A DNA stretch of 64,000 bases from positions 5,263,909-5,327,908 of the forward strand of contig NC_030857.1 of assembly GCF_000208745.1 (NCBI RefSeq), read 5' to 3'. The stretch comes from Theobroma cacao. Its lineage: Eukaryota; Streptophyta; Magnoliopsida; Malvales; Malvaceae. Positions 25,626 through 38,216 of this stretch are shown here, piece after piece. The notes under the pieces were generated by a model. That model was not told the origin of the DNA, searched no databases, and saw only the letters and a list, made by a program, of their open reading frames with translations. The position numbers were made by a program, and so were the translations under genes. Numbering within the stretch: position 1 is the stretch's first letter; each line of letters opens with the position of its first letter.

Positions 25626-28600
25626 ATGCAGAAACTAGGGTTTCCAAGCATGAAAAGCTTGGATCATTTCAAATCCTTGTCAGGATCCGGCTCCAGAGCC
25701 GCGAGAACCTTCTCAGTCCCTTCGCGTCCATCTACCGATTCAGTTTCTTTGGGGAGTTTCGCGAATTTGAAACTTACTGCAGGTTTTTATCGATGAATTT
25801 TGTTATAATTTTGTCATTGTTCCAAGAATTTGAACGATTTTGATAATTTTTGGTGTGATTTGTTTTTGTAGAGAAACTTGTTAAGGAGCAAGCTTCTGTG
25901 AAGACCGATCTGGAAATGGCGGTACTTTCTCTCTGGCTCTCTTCCTCTTCTTCTTCTTCCATGTTCGTTGAGCTTCTTGAAAAGCACGTAGATACAATAT
26001 TTGCTTTGTTTTGGGATAGTTAATGTTCTTGCTTTCGTTAGTTCTTCAAATCTTTGAAGATTAGGGTTTAGTATCACGAGACAACGGAGAACTCTTCATT
26101 TTCTGCATTTAATGGTTATTTGATTAATAATTTGAAAAAATGTAGAATTCTAAGCTGAAGAAATCAATGGAACATATCCGTGTATTAGAGGAAAAGTTAC
26201 AGAATGCTTTCAATGAGAATGCTAAACTCAAAGTAAAGCAAAAGGAAGACGAGAAGCTGTGGAAAGGTCTGGAGTCTAAATTCTCTTCAACGAAGACTCT
26301 TTGTGATCAACTCACTGAAACGTTACAGCATTTAGCCAGTCAGGTTCAGAATGGTTGGTCTTTTATACATATGTAATGCCTCTGAAATTTCTTTTTTTTT
26401 TTTATGATATTTTTTGCAATGTCTTAACTATTTTTTACTTAAATAGCTGAGAAAGATACGGAGTTTTTTGAAGGCAAGCTGTCTGAAAGCTCAAAAGTGA
26501 TAGACTCACTAAATGAGCATATGAATGGCCTTTCTTTGAAGTTAAGTTCTGCTGAGGAAACGATCAGAAACTGTGAGTTACTTGTATCATCTTTGTTCAA
26601 ATTCATTCTGTTTCGCTAGTGATGATTGTTTTAGTTATCTGTTTCATTATAAGATCAAGAGGAGAGCACATTGCATTCTTTGATTTATCATTCCACAATG
26701 TGGTGGATATTTGGTATATCAAATGCAGGTGGAAAGGAAATAGAAGAACTCAAATTTGAGAAAGAGGAAAATGGTAGGTTTTACAAGGATGAACAGTGCA
26801 AAAGTGCAAACCTCATTGAGGAAAAAGGTGAGCATATGCTTGGCTGAGTCTGGACAGAGGCTTTGTTTACTATTGAAAGATTAATTAGTGGTTGCATTAG
26901 TTAGTAGATAATTTTGCATGATACATAGGCTGTTGTCTTCTAGAATAATGTTTTGCCTGATGTTTGAAGTTCATGCATGTGTATACAACACGCATGCATC
27001 TTATTTCATTCTTTCCCAGCATTTGACAAATTAACTATTTGTATCAATCTAGGAACAGATTCTACCGACAACATTAAGATAGAAAAGAATAATAAGTGGT
27101 AATCTTATTTTACCATATTATAGTCATGCTATAATTATCATTCAGTAAGGGCTTTTGTGAAATTGAGTCAAGTAATTATCATATGAGTCTTTCTAATGAT
27201 CCTGATTCATGACAAGACAGAAAAATTTGTTGAATAAGTTTTTTTACGACTTATGATCCTGATTTATGGTAAGACAGCAAGATTGTTGAATGAGTTCTTT
27301 ACCACTTTGACTCTAGGATGCTTAGCTTTCTCAGAATTTCCAATTGTGCAAAATGAAGGCATTTCAATTTTAAGTCGGTCCATATCTAACATATCTCTTA
27401 GAATAGGGTACCTTTTGACTGAAAAGATGAAGTGTCAAGTATGTTGATTGATTTTGAGGAGGTCTAACCTTTAGCCATCAGAATCCTAGTGTTCACTTCA
27501 TAAAAGCATCCTTGTGGAATCTTTTGCATGCAGATGCTCTGATAAAGAAATTTGAAGCAACCGTAGCGGCGAATAAACAGGCTGCAGAGAGTTTGAACTC
27601 TAAAATGGAAGAAGTTCAGCTTGAGTTAAGATCAAAAGAAGATGAGATAAAATGTTTGCTAACCACTCAGGAGAACTTGGAGAAAGGGAAAACTAATCTT
27701 TTGTTGAGCAATGATGAATTTGCTAAAAAGCTTTCAATATCTCTCTGGGAGATTAAAAATCTTGAAGGTTTTGTTGCTGTGTTGGCTGCTCAGTTGGTTG
27801 AACTGGATAAACAAAATCTGACTTTTACTGACAAGTTTGATGAAATAAATGCTCTCTATGACACTTGCTTTAAGTTAGTCCAACAGGAGAAAATTCTTAC
27901 TGCTAAGCATGCTCAAAAGAAGTATGAACAACTCGATGATAAATTCTTGTGCATAACATCAGAAAGGGATGCATTACAATTGGTAAACCAGGAGTTAAAC
28001 GGTAAGATTATTGAACGTCAGAAAGCCCAAGAATCTGTTATGTCCCAGCTTTCAGAAGAATGCCGTTTAGCAGGAGAGAGAATCCAGAAGTTGGAGTCAG
28101 AAGCAGAAAGTCTGGTCTCAAAGAAGACTGAAGCAGAAAAGTTGGTTCTAAAATTGGAGGAAAAAATTGACACATTGTCTGAAAGTTCAAGATCGTCAGA
28201 AAATAAAATGGTCTGCAATATTAATTTAAATTCATTTTTTCTCTATTTGAGCTAGCCTTGTAGCTAACATAAACCTATTTGTTTATGTCCTATAGCAAGA
28301 TCTATTGCTGAAAATTTCTGCACTGGAAATGGAGAACAAAGATAATTCAGAGAAAATGCAAGCAGAGATACAGGGAAAAACAGAAGAAATTGATAATTTG
28401 GAAAAGGAGTATGGGAAACATGAGATGCAGGTAGATTCTTTGGAGAAACAAGTTGGTCAGCTGCAGGTCATGTTAGAGGAAAAAGAACGGCTTATCCTGC
28501 AATATAAAGAAAGAGAAAAGAAGCTGGAAGATCACATTTCAGAGGTTTAGGAAACAGTTACAGAATATGTAAATTTGAAACTCTTATACAGGCTTTCATA

Positions 28601-31600
28601 TAAGTTTAAGATTCTGTATGCTTCTGCAGAATCAGGCAATGCTGACAGCTGCTGAAAGTAATCTTGTGGAAGCCAGGAAGCAATATGATGTGATGCTAGA
28701 AAGTAAGCAGTTGGAGTTATCTAGACATTTGAAAGAAATATCTCAGAGGAATGATCAGGTATCATTTTTTTTCATCCATGTCATGTGAATTCTTAAAGAT
28801 TTTGGCAATCAGATTGATATATTGAGGAGTTTGCTTAGGCGATTAATGACATGCGAAGGAAGTACGAAGTAGAGAAGCAGGAGATTGTTAAACTGGAGAA
28901 AGAGAAGGTTCGCTCTTGATTGTTGTATGCTGCAATACACAGAAAATACTGGTTCTCACCTACTTTAACTTTCAGGCTGACAACGTTGTTGGAGAAATGG
29001 AACAGAAATGTGACCAGAAGGTTGCAGAGTGCAAAGAAGAATCAAGGTTGCACTTGCTGCGCATTCAAGAGGAAAATGCTGCTTTAGTAAGGCACTGAAA
29101 ACTAGTGCAAACTTATAATCAAGTTGTTTGTCATTCTCTTTCAGCATATATGAGTTGTGGAATTGCTAGTTAATTCTGTTGTTTTGTAATGTACTGATCA
29201 AATTTGTTTATTTCATATTATAATTTAAAATATGTTCGTGCACATCTATGATAGTGCAGTCTGTAAATATGAATTGCATTCCTGTCTTTTAGGTCACTCG
29301 TCTTCAGCAGGAGCATGATAGAAAGGAACTAAATCTCAAAGCTGACCACCATGAGGAGCTAAAATGTGCCCAACTTCAGGCAGAAAATGAACTCAGAGAG
29401 GTATTTACACCATTAAGTTTTAATTTTGAATTATTTATAGTAGTAGTAAAATTGTATTTGATTTGCTGATAGTTTAAGAATTGGACTAGAAAACAACATT
29501 TCTTAGGAGTGAACATGAAGTTCAAATCAAAGCTTTGAGGTGTCAATTTGAAGATGAGTGCAGAAAGCTTGAGGAGGAGTTAAGTCTCCAGAAGTCCAAA
29601 GTATGTATTTGCTGCACCTTTTATATTAATTGACATAATATGTGCTCTGGACCAAGTTTATGTTAATATATTGCAGGAAGACAGGCAGAGGGCCCTATTG
29701 CAACTCCAGTGGAAGGTGATGGGTGACAAACCACAAGAGGAACAAGAAGTGAATTCGAAAAAGGTTGGCTTGTTTCTTTTATAGATTGCTCATTCTCTCT
29801 CTCATCCTGTGCATGTATGTAAAGAATGGAACATACCATTAACTGTCACATAAACAATTTCATGTGGTTCAAATGTGTAGATACTGAAACCTCCATTGTG
29901 CAATAAGTTATAGCTAGGCTTTTCAATGGTCGTTTTTACCAGAAAATTTCATTGAATCATGTTTGTACTTTTGAAGACAGTTTGTAAGTTTTGGCATTGA
30001 CTAGATTTACTTTTCACTGTATATCAAGCATGGCTGGAAGCTGGGAACTGTATTTCTCTGCACAATTGGCTGAATCTGCGCTTTTGGAAAGGGAAAGCAC
30101 ATGAGGATGGTAGAATAGAAGGGCATGTATGATGTGATAGTCACCCATATCACACTTTGGAGATACCATTGTGGCAGCCAAGATCATAGCTTAGAGTTTA
30201 TGCTGAGACGTTCCACACAGACAAAATGAACTAAAATACAAACACACTGAACACATATACTGACAAAAAAAGATGTATACTTGGCAGACATAGATCTTCT
30301 AGTTCTTGTTATAGGCTATTTGAAGTCAGAAACCTTACCTTGTATGCTTTGCCTTGGAGTAGGATAGAGTTGTGGAATGTTTCAATAAGCGTATATTAAA
30401 CTGTAATTACATATGTATTATAACACATCATCTAAAATGCCATCAATTTGATAAATTACTTTCCTTGCAGGATTATTCCATTTCTTCAATCAAGATGAGA
30501 GATTCTGATGGTGGCAAAAGAAGTCAACTAGCTCTAGTAAGGCCAGAGAATGAAGAGAAGGTAACAAATAGCACTAAATTACTTTGACTTGTTAAATGCT
30601 GAGACAAAATTTACAAGTCGCCGAAATTGCTTTCTATATTGTCTGCAGGAATCACTGTAATATACAAGGCACCTTAATTGTCTTTTTATACTGTCTACAG
30701 GAATCACCATTCCCGGGTGTAACACAAACACCAGTTTCAAAATTGTTGAAGAAAGTAGAAAATGCCAACACAGGAAGTGTAATGAGCATTCCTAAGCATC
30801 ATAAGAAGGTACAGTACTTATCTGCTGCTTTCTCCTTTTTTCTTTCTATTTCCAGTTAGGTTGGGAAAAAGGATGAGACAAACATTCAACTTTGGTACTT
30901 ATTTGGCTACTGGGTCATGACACATCCTCCAAACCTCCTTAGGCTTACCTTTTCTCATGTCAGGTAACTCATCATGAATATGAAGTTGAAACTACTAATG
31001 GAAGAACAATTACAAAACGAAGAAAAACGAGGAGTACAGTCTTGTTTGAGGTATGTACCTGATACCATATTGACTAATGAAAAGCATATATCCTTGGTAG
31101 ACAAACTATGTGTGATATAGGTTGGTCAGTGGTGTTGTAGATTCGTATCTACACGCACACAGGCACAAAATCCATGCTGAATTTCCTTGTCTGACATTAC
31201 ATCAGGATCCAAGGAAACATAAGAAGGTCCGTACACCAAAAGCCAATAACCCCAGAAGTTTTGTCAAGGTACTCAAAAGCTGAAGAGTAGTTCCTGGATC
31301 TTAGTCATATTTCAAAATCATTTGCACCTTTCTTCTCTAAGCATGACTGCTTGAAAGATTCATTTTATGCTTGGCAGAAGAAAAAAGAAAACTTAAAACT
31401 GGCTAAATCATTAAGGGATCAACAATTAAATTTACATCCTTTCATACCTTTCCCCATATTTTAGAATTCCCACTATTCTGCTTTTGATAATGATGTTGCT
31501 AAAAGAATTATAGGCTGAGCATAGATGAGTTGAAGATTTTGTTCTTGCTGGATTTGGTTATATGAGTAGCTTCTTAGTGGATTCCATTAGAAATGGTAGA

Positions 31601-32010
31601 AGAAACAAATTTCTGTTCCTCATTAGAGGAGGAATGGCCTGCACCTAACGAATTAATAACCCTCCTTAGAAAATGCTGAAGCCCAAATATTTTGCATTAG
31701 TAGGTTCTTGATTGTACGATTAACCTAAGACAAGGAATTAGGGCAAGACTTGTTAGACATGGAAAGAAAATAAGATAAAAAATAACATAGAGTAACTGTT
31801 TATAGTAATGACCAATGACCAGTTGTATCAGGATATGCTTGACTGTTTAAATCACTGTGTGATTCCTTCCCCATATTAGAGAAGCTCATTACTGATACAT
31901 TTCTCATGCAGGGAACCAAGGGAAGTCATCCAAAAGCTTCAAACATTGGTGATTTGTTTTCAGAAGGTTCTCTAAATCCTTATGCGGATGACCCATATGC
32001 ATTTGATTAA
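25626..32010 (+). CDS. ZYP1: Synaptonemal complex transverse filament protein ZYP1
   Basis: There are eighteen exons: 25626-25782, 25872-25921, 26146-26353, 26447-26572, 26729-26827, 27534-28210, 28296-28544, 28630-28758, 28839-28907, 28976-29086, 29293-29400, 29490-29600, 29677-29763, 30471-30560, 30701-30808, 30964-31050, 31206-31268 and 31912-32010. All phases agree; the product is 875 residues (Arabidopsis ZYP1a/b are about 860-870). The start [13 protein letters not shown] was preferred over an in-frame ATG at 25572 because it matches the family's N-terminus. Residues from about 55 to 700 form long heptad coiled coil. Near the C-terminus are [17 protein letters not shown], a basic KRRKTRS patch and the end [20 protein letters not shown]. 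The protein builds the transverse filaments between paired chromosomes in meiosis and affects crossover control. Expression is expected in meiocytes. Confidence 0.96.
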
Positions 32011-34040
32011 AGGTAGTGTCAATTATCTATTCTAGCAATGAACTTCTAAATAAGATTCTTCTTTATGTTTTTCGTTCTGTATAGTCTTTGGAATAGTGGA
32101 AACTAGCTTCCTTTGCTCTTCATTGGCAATTGAATTTGGTGAATATTTGGAATGGAATGTTGCTTTCATAAGATTTATGTTGTCACACCAACCATTTTGT
32201 AGCACCTAAAGTACTCCAAGTGATTTAATTTTTCATTCTGCCTATCATTCTGCCCCAATAAGCTGTTAAGAATTTGAATTTAAAGATCACATGGCAGCCT
32301 TGATTGGTTGGGTGGCCTGCCCTTTTGGGTTGGTTTGGCATCACATTATCCGAAAGGGATAAAACCTAAACTGTTGTAAGATATTCAAAAGCATACCATG
32401 TTTTCATTTTTCCACCAAAACATTGTTTCATCTAGATTTGACTGTAAATTTGCAGGACTAATGTACATGATATTGACACCCGAAAGCAGCCTTAGTTTTG
32501 GCCATTTCAAAATGCGTTTTCACATGGTTCACTGGACAGTAGACGGCTTGACATCGCAGTGGAGATGCATTCCATCATTCTTTTCCGCAGTTCCCCTTGC
32601 AAGAGGCATATGATTTGGTCTGATTTTGTGCAATTTCAGCTGAGACATTTAGATGCTACAATCCGGGATGGAAACTGCATTGTAAATATAACTCATAGGT
32701 CTGCGTGGCAAAGAAACGTACTTAAGAACTTTTGTGCGGTGTGAGTAGACACTAGTCCTGGTGAAATCAGGTGATAGACTGATAGATACATGCTTTTAGC
32801 ATATGTGGAGCTTGTTCACCCTGAACGAGCAATTAAATACCCTTCATTTGTGAAGTTTTTTTGCCTGAAAATACAAATCTGAGGTGGTCTATTCACTGTT
32901 CACTTGACTGGGTGTATGGAATTGAATTGTTGCGCATGCAGCCAGTAGGTGGGAATAGGTGGGTCGTGATTACATCGTTTATAATTCCTTTGAGGTACCT
33001 ACTGCTAAAGTTTTTCAAAATAATCTTTCTCAACCCCCTCTCATTTTACGTTTCTGACTTGTTCTGGGATCTTAATTTCCCTGCTGCGTTCATGCCGTTT
33101 ACTTAACTGATTAACATATTATAATGCCGTTTACAAAATCAAAATTTCCTTTTTTGGGTTCTTTGGTGAACCTTTTTTGAGGTTTGTTTAGCCCAGCAAG
33201 TCTGGATAGGATAGGCATCGAGTCAGCTTCTTTTTTTTTTTTTTTTTGCCTATAATTTGATTTTGTATTCTCAAATTACAGAGTACTAATTCCTGCAAGC
33301 AAAACAATACCAGCTAGGCTTTTACGGTGAACATAACTCTGTAAAGAACGTTTCTTCTATATTCCTTTTATTTGTTTTATTTTATATATGCACGAGACTT
33401 CAAGTTCAAACTAATCGCGCGGTTTTAGTTCAGCTAGCTGGTCATTTCCTTTCCCTTCTTCTCGTGGAATCATCTTTTTTTTCCTTCGTGTGAAAAAGAG
33501 TAGCAGTATTAATTTGTTTAATTCAACCAACGGGCTTTGGATCGTTATTAAATGCATGTGAATAGGAATAATCTTTAAATTAATATCCTAGTTTCATCGG
33601 ATAAACTAGCAGAATAATTGTTATTGGATTAATTATGGAGGTTAGATATTCAATCGCAATCCCAAAAGCTTGCGCACGAGTGTCAATCTGACTATGGCTA
33701 CTGCTAAAATAAATTACTCCAACACATGGGAATAAAACACGTCTACAAAATCCAAAAAAATAAAAAATAAAAAAGAAGGAAAAAAAACTAAACTGAGCCG
33801 AATGCATTCTTCTCTATTAGCCTTATGGATGAAATTGATGAAATTGGCAATCATTGTAACATAAAATTGCAATGTCGTAATCGGAACAAACACAAAACAA
33901 CAAAGTAATGATGAGTAAATTTGTTTGGCAATTTATCTCAAACAAACAACTAAATTTTCTTCACAATGGATTCAATGTTCCTATTCTAAATGACTGAACA
34001 TTTTTAAAAAAGTTCAAGCTATAGCTAGTTTGTTCATTAA
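32011..34040. other. Downstream region of ZYP1, no gene recognised
   Basis: The first few hundred bases are the likely ZYP1 3' untranslated region. The short open frames at 32398-33106 resemble nothing known to me and have no supporting splice structure. A T-run lies at about 33232-33247. Confidence 0.45.
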
Positions 34041-34488
34041 TTACAAAAAGGAAGATTCATCATCACAGAGGAAGAAATCGAACGCTAGCGTCATATGGAA
34101 ACTGGAAATCAACATAACCAAGATGAGTTGAAGAATCAACTCCATCACTCCACAGAGTTTGATTTTCTTGATCTTCAGTCGCTCCTTCACTAACTCCACC
34201 CTCAGATTTTCAATTTCTCTCCTCATCTTCTCCTTTTCCTGCGCGTCGAGTGACCAAAAACAAAAAAAATTAAAGTATCTGAACTTTAAAAAACACAAAT
34301 TCGAGCAAGAATAAAAAAAAAGACAGGAGGAGAAAATTGAATAACCTCGTCTTCGTCATTGTTTGCAGCTTCGAAGACGCGACTCACGGATGATTTCAGT
34401 GAAGAAAGCAGAAGCGCAGCTTTGGCACAGCGAATGGCCATCAGCAATTTGCGAGCCTCGTCTCTGGTTTTCGCTTCAATTCCTTCCA

Positions 34489-34489
<1 letters not shown>
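34041..34489 (-). CDS. Small coiled-coil protein with C-terminal membrane segment, function unknown
   Basis: There are two exons, 34346-34489 and 34041-34238, joined in phase 0 by a GT-AG intron (GACGAG|GTTATT ... GCGCAG|GAAAAG), giving 113 residues. The first half (MEGIEAKTRDEARKLLMAIR, then SLKSSVSRVFE) is helical. An acidic NDEDEEKEK stretch and a charged heptad region (REIENLRVELVKERLK) follow. A hydrophobic segment of about 22 residues (around MELILQLILVMLISSF) and a short acidic tail end it. The splice sites, coiled coil and membrane segment argue for a real gene. I do not recognise the family. It lies about 435 bases from the edge of the gene-fragment mosaic. Confidence 0.65.
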
Positions 34490-34525
<36 letters not shown>

Positions 34526-34526
34526 A
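34490..34526. repeat. (CT)n microsatellite in the leader of the small gene
   Basis: A CT tract abuts the start codon of the minus-strand gene, so it would read as (GA)n in the leader, a common arrangement in plants. A TATATATA stretch follows at about 34529-34536. Confidence 0.9.
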
Positions 34527-34923
34527 GTATATATAAATGAATTTGAACTCTGATCTTAAATAGTCTCGAGAAAGCGAGGGAAAACCAAATGATTAAAACT
34601 TTTTTTTTTATATACCAAAAAAATAATAATTACTAAACCATTAATCTGTGAAGAACGGTACTCCTCCATTTCGTAAACTTTTCTGACAGATTATAAATTT
34701 AATACTATGAGTTTGCTGACTTAATTGCATTACTGAAAATAAAGGGATGTGATGAGCAGTGAATACGTATGTCGCTGTACCAAGTGTTTCTTTGGAAAGC
34801 ACATTAAATTTGACAGTTTGATTTAGCCAAGAGGATTCGTACATCATCTTTTTTTTTTTTGGATAAAGATAATTATAATTCGGTCAAAGTATTCTATTAG
34901 GATTATGATGTATTTTTATAGTA

Positions 34924-34968
34924 CTAGTATTTGATTTTGTGGGCGGGCAGCCAAGGCAACGATGCCCG
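34924..34968 (-). repeat. Candidate Helitron 3' terminus (hairpin plus CTAG)
   Basis: On the minus strand a hairpin with a perfect 6-bp stem (CGGGCA at 34963-34968, TGCCCG at 34944-34949) and 13-base loop is followed, 16 bases later, by CTAG at 34924-34927 and then a T. Helitrons end in a short GC-rich hairpin, then CTRR, inserted before T. The spacing is slightly longer than the usual 10-12. Confidence 0.5.
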
Positions 34969-34984
34969 AGCAAAGTCCCGTTTT

Positions 34985-36495
34985 TGGGGAAAGAACTATA
35001 CAGACTTTTGAGGATGCAAAATAAAAGGACAGCTGCAAGATTAAGAAGGAAACAACCAGAAGAAGAAGAAAAAGGCAGCAGTTCCTTCACTCGGCTATTT
35101 TGAAGCAAATTTCAGTGATAAGCAAGTTTAGGTTACATTTCCTTTATACGATGATAGTTTCACTTTCGTCTAAATTGATCGAGAAAAGAAATGAATGGAA
35201 CTTAAAACCACTAGTGATCCTTTGAAAAAACACCACTATTTCACTGCAGCAGCAACTAACCTTTCAGGAGGAGAGATCAGATCTCTACAAATCCACAAAG
35301 GAATCTATGATTGGCAATTTTATACGGTCCATGGACAAGGTTGCAAACCTTGGAGAAAGTGTGGGAGTTGTTACTGAAAAGACAGATTCCGCTTTGTTAA
35401 GAATAATGAAATACAGACATCTATTTGAAAATAAAACTTAAAAACCTGGTATAATTTTATGTCTGACAGTTCAGAGAGGGAAGATTTGAATCCTATTCTT
35501 TAAATAGAAAATTATACATTAATTAACAAGCCAAATGCTCAGGTGCACAGTGTTTGCATGTATATGGTTGGGTATTTGCCTGAGGTTGAAATTATGACTT
35601 TTGAGTTTGTCCAGGTCTAGAGATGTAATGCTGGAATACATCAAATACACACAAATTGTAGACTGAAAGTGATCATTGGTGCCGCCATCTCTCATTCCTT
35701 CTAATATGAAAATTGCAATAATATTGTCTTAGAAAACCAAATGAAAGATTTTGAAGAGAAAGAGGAGGAGCTGATATAACAAATGACCGCAACAGATACG
35801 AAATTAATCAGACCATAACACAAAGCGATTCTTATGTAAGATAGAATACTTTCATTAGAGGAATACGACCCACATGTTTAGGTTCAGGATTCAAATCTTC
35901 AACCACTAGCTGTGCCCTCTGATCAAACTCAGGCTACAGCCACAAGTTCAGAATCATAACAACACAACATAAAAGTTTACACTCAAACTTGGAGATTCTC
36001 CACCTCATATTTCATGATTTCTTTGAATAGGTCATGACAATAAAAAAGTTGCACATCCCTCACTTATATAAGGGCAGCTAGAAGTATAAATCTGCAAGAC
36101 ATCCAATAATATCATTTCCTTAGTATACTTGGATCAATATAGCATGTCCTATATTCTGCTGTTGTACAATCATGCTATTTCTATATTAGTTTGAATTCTA
36201 AAACATTCCTTGCATATTTCATCACATTAAAAATTATTTAAAGCACTTTCAGGTCTTTTCAAAAAAAAATTTAAAGCACTTTTAGGGGTATCAATGCATG
36301 CATGTTCCTAACACTCACCAGTAATACTTGATACAAAATCAATTACATGTATTAGCTCATAAGTGCAGTTAGAGCCATGATTAGAAAAACTCATATTGGT
36401 GGGGAGCTCAGGCTCACCCTGTTTTTATCTATCACATATTGAAATTTCAGAAAAAAAGAAAAGCTCATATGATATTCCCTCTTCAGCTCTGTTCC
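34985..36495 (-). pseudogene. Partial inverted copy of the CCR4 gene (exons 4-8 and introns)
   Basis: Read on the minus strand, this block aligns with about 40822-42205 of the intact CCR4 gene, in exons and introns alike. Exon 4 equivalent (about 36010-36105) is open with changed residues (R to C, RH to CP). Exon 5 equivalent lies at about 35870-35935. In the exon 6 equivalent the donor region differs. Exon 7 equivalent is split by an insertion of about 75 bases near 35473-35549. Exon 8 equivalent (about 35260-35350) has lost the GDLN catalytic motif and its frame, with a TGA in its place. There is no start, no N-terminal part and no C-terminal exons. It cannot make a nuclease. Because the introns are kept, it arose from genomic DNA, not from an mRNA. 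Confidence 0.9.
35473..35549 (-). mobile_element. SINE-like insertion inside the CCR4 copy
   Basis: About 75 bases are present here that the intact CCR4 gene lacks between AACACTG and AACTGCCAG. On the minus strand the insertion starts GAGCATTTGG and contains AGGATTCAAATC, resembling the tRNA-like head and B box of the SINE at 55496-55587. No clear target site duplication is seen. Confidence 0.4.
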
Positions 36496-36499
36496 TATG

Positions 36500-36770
36500 C
36501 ATGTAAGTTGCCAAGCAACAATTTGTGTACTATTTTTTACATTTGCAGACCATTTGTCCAAAAAATTGCAATTGTAATTGGTCAAAGTACACAAAATTTA
36601 TGATTCTTAAGACAATTTTTTGATCCAGATGGGACAATTGGTAAAATTGTTGGAAATCACCTCCTAATAATACTATTTTCCCACCAAAAGTTCTGTCCAA
36701 ATTCTGAAAATTATCAACATTCATAATGTTTTCAAGACTGCCTTCTGATAAGCAATTATACTGTATCTAG
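36500..36770 (-). pseudogene. PIF1-type (Helitron) helicase fragment
   Basis: On the minus strand the translation reads AVLKT.MNVDN, then RTFGGKIVLLGGDFQQ; after a one-base frame change the next stretch reads ILPIVPSGS. This is the conserved PFGGK-x-V-x-GGDFRQ-ILPV-x-P block of PIF1-like helicases carried by plant Helitrons. The Walker motifs and Rep domain are absent, and the frame is broken at least once on each side of the block. It is a dead remnant. Confidence 0.8.
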
Positions 36771-36790
36771 GTGGAGAAATATCACTTCAT

Positions 36791-37524
36791 TCAAGCCTTC
36801 CTATCCCAATCCTTATAAAGTTCTTTAAGGAATTCCTCCATGAGCTTGTGCCTTTTCTTGGCCCTCCTTTGCCCAGCCTGAAATTTCCAGCAATTTTCAA
36901 ACACAATAGCAGAAGGGGCGCTAAGAATTCTTGTGATATGAACATATACGAATATCTAAAGTAATATCATGCACCCTATTATTGTTATGGCTAAACGGAT
37001 TTGTCTTACACATCTGATACCTTAGTTTTCATCAAATCCTTTAACTTGAGAAGCTTCTCATGATCTGCTCCTCTTTCTTCATGTACCATTCCTTGGATAA
37101 GTCTGATCGTGGCTGGATGGCAGGATCATGAAGAACTCTGTTTCTGTTTCCACCAAAACTAAAACAGTGAGCAATTCCTGAAATCAAAGATTTCGAGTTC
37201 AGCACAAGAATACTGTGTGTTAAATAAACCACACTACAGATAAAAAAGAAATGTAGTTGATGGCATAATTAATTCTCAAGTCAGCCAAGAACACACCGTT
37301 AAACTATTTTAAGTTTGAGCTTATAACATTTGTATCAGATAATGAATGAGGTATTTTCCATCAGCAGGTAATATATAAACTGAATAAAATGAGGTGAATG
37401 CCAAATTAAAGAGCACAAAAATTACCTATAGCACCAATTGCATCAAGATGATCAGCATCTAGCACAATCCCAAATTCAGGGGAAAATTCATGGTTTCTGA
37501 GCCCTGAAAGTTCATCTTTAAAAC
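36791..37524 (-). pseudogene. HD-domain metal-dependent phosphohydrolase, 3' exons with frameshift
   Basis: Three exons with correct splice sites are kept: 37426-37524 (FKDELSGLRNHEF, then DADHLDAIGAIG), 37021-37177 (CFSFGGNRNRVLHDPAIQPR and on) and 36791-36877 (AGQRRAKKRHKLMEEFLKEL, ending in TGA). They correspond to the C-terminal half of the plant HD-domain family typified by At1g17330, as I remember it. In the middle exon a deletion of some 13-16 bases after EEQ shifts the frame and leads to TAA, though the expected KLLKLKDLMKTK resumes in another frame. The usual DADRLDAIGAIG has R changed to H. The exons holding the catalytic HD residues were not found upstream, so this is a broken partial copy. 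Confidence 0.8.
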
Positions 37525-38216
37525 CTGAAAACATCTGTCATAGTTATATTTTAAATATGAAGCAAGGAGTGCATAAGAAAAGGGTACTTAGAATACTCAT
37601 GAAGAGTTACATGAAGAAGCCTGTTTAACATTCAACGATTGCATAAGATAAAATTGCAAACATGGCTCCGGAGATTCATTGCCCCTCATCAATACTTGCA
37701 TCATCAACTAAGTCTTTGTCAATTTTGTCTCTTTCTAATGTAAATAACAATTCACTTGATCTGATTGACCACAATATAAGGAGTGTGGAACAAACAAAAA
37801 TTAGAAACAGATCAAATAGAAGAATTTCTACTTTAAATGATACCAGTAATCTAGTAGAATTCAAAGGAAAGTTATGTGTCGATCATAAAAAGAATCTTTT
37901 AATTTGGATTGACAGCTTTGACTAGTTTTAAGTCAGTTAGCTATGACAGTTACGCCTATCAAAGTAGCTAAAAAATTACTGAAATAAGTTCAAGTTCAAG
38001 AAAAGAATCTGTTGACAAAACCCTAAAACCTGCACAAAAAATACCCATATCGAAATCTCTACATGAAAAACTCAGGAAAAAAAAGCAAATAAACCCAATG
38101 CAAAATACCCAAAACAAACCGAGAAACGCCCAAGCACAACATGCTTAAGGAACAAAAATGGAAACAGAGATATTCTGTATTGAAATGAGAGGTAAAGGAA
38201 AAGACTAAAAAGGAAC

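Noticed and set aside
34985..36495. A second working CCR4 gene on the minus strand
   Set aside because: Only internal exons are present, one is split by an insertion and the catalytic GDLN motif and frame of another are lost.
36791..37524. A working HD-domain hydrolase gene
   Set aside because: The middle exon has a frameshift leading to TAA, and the exons with the HD residues were not found.
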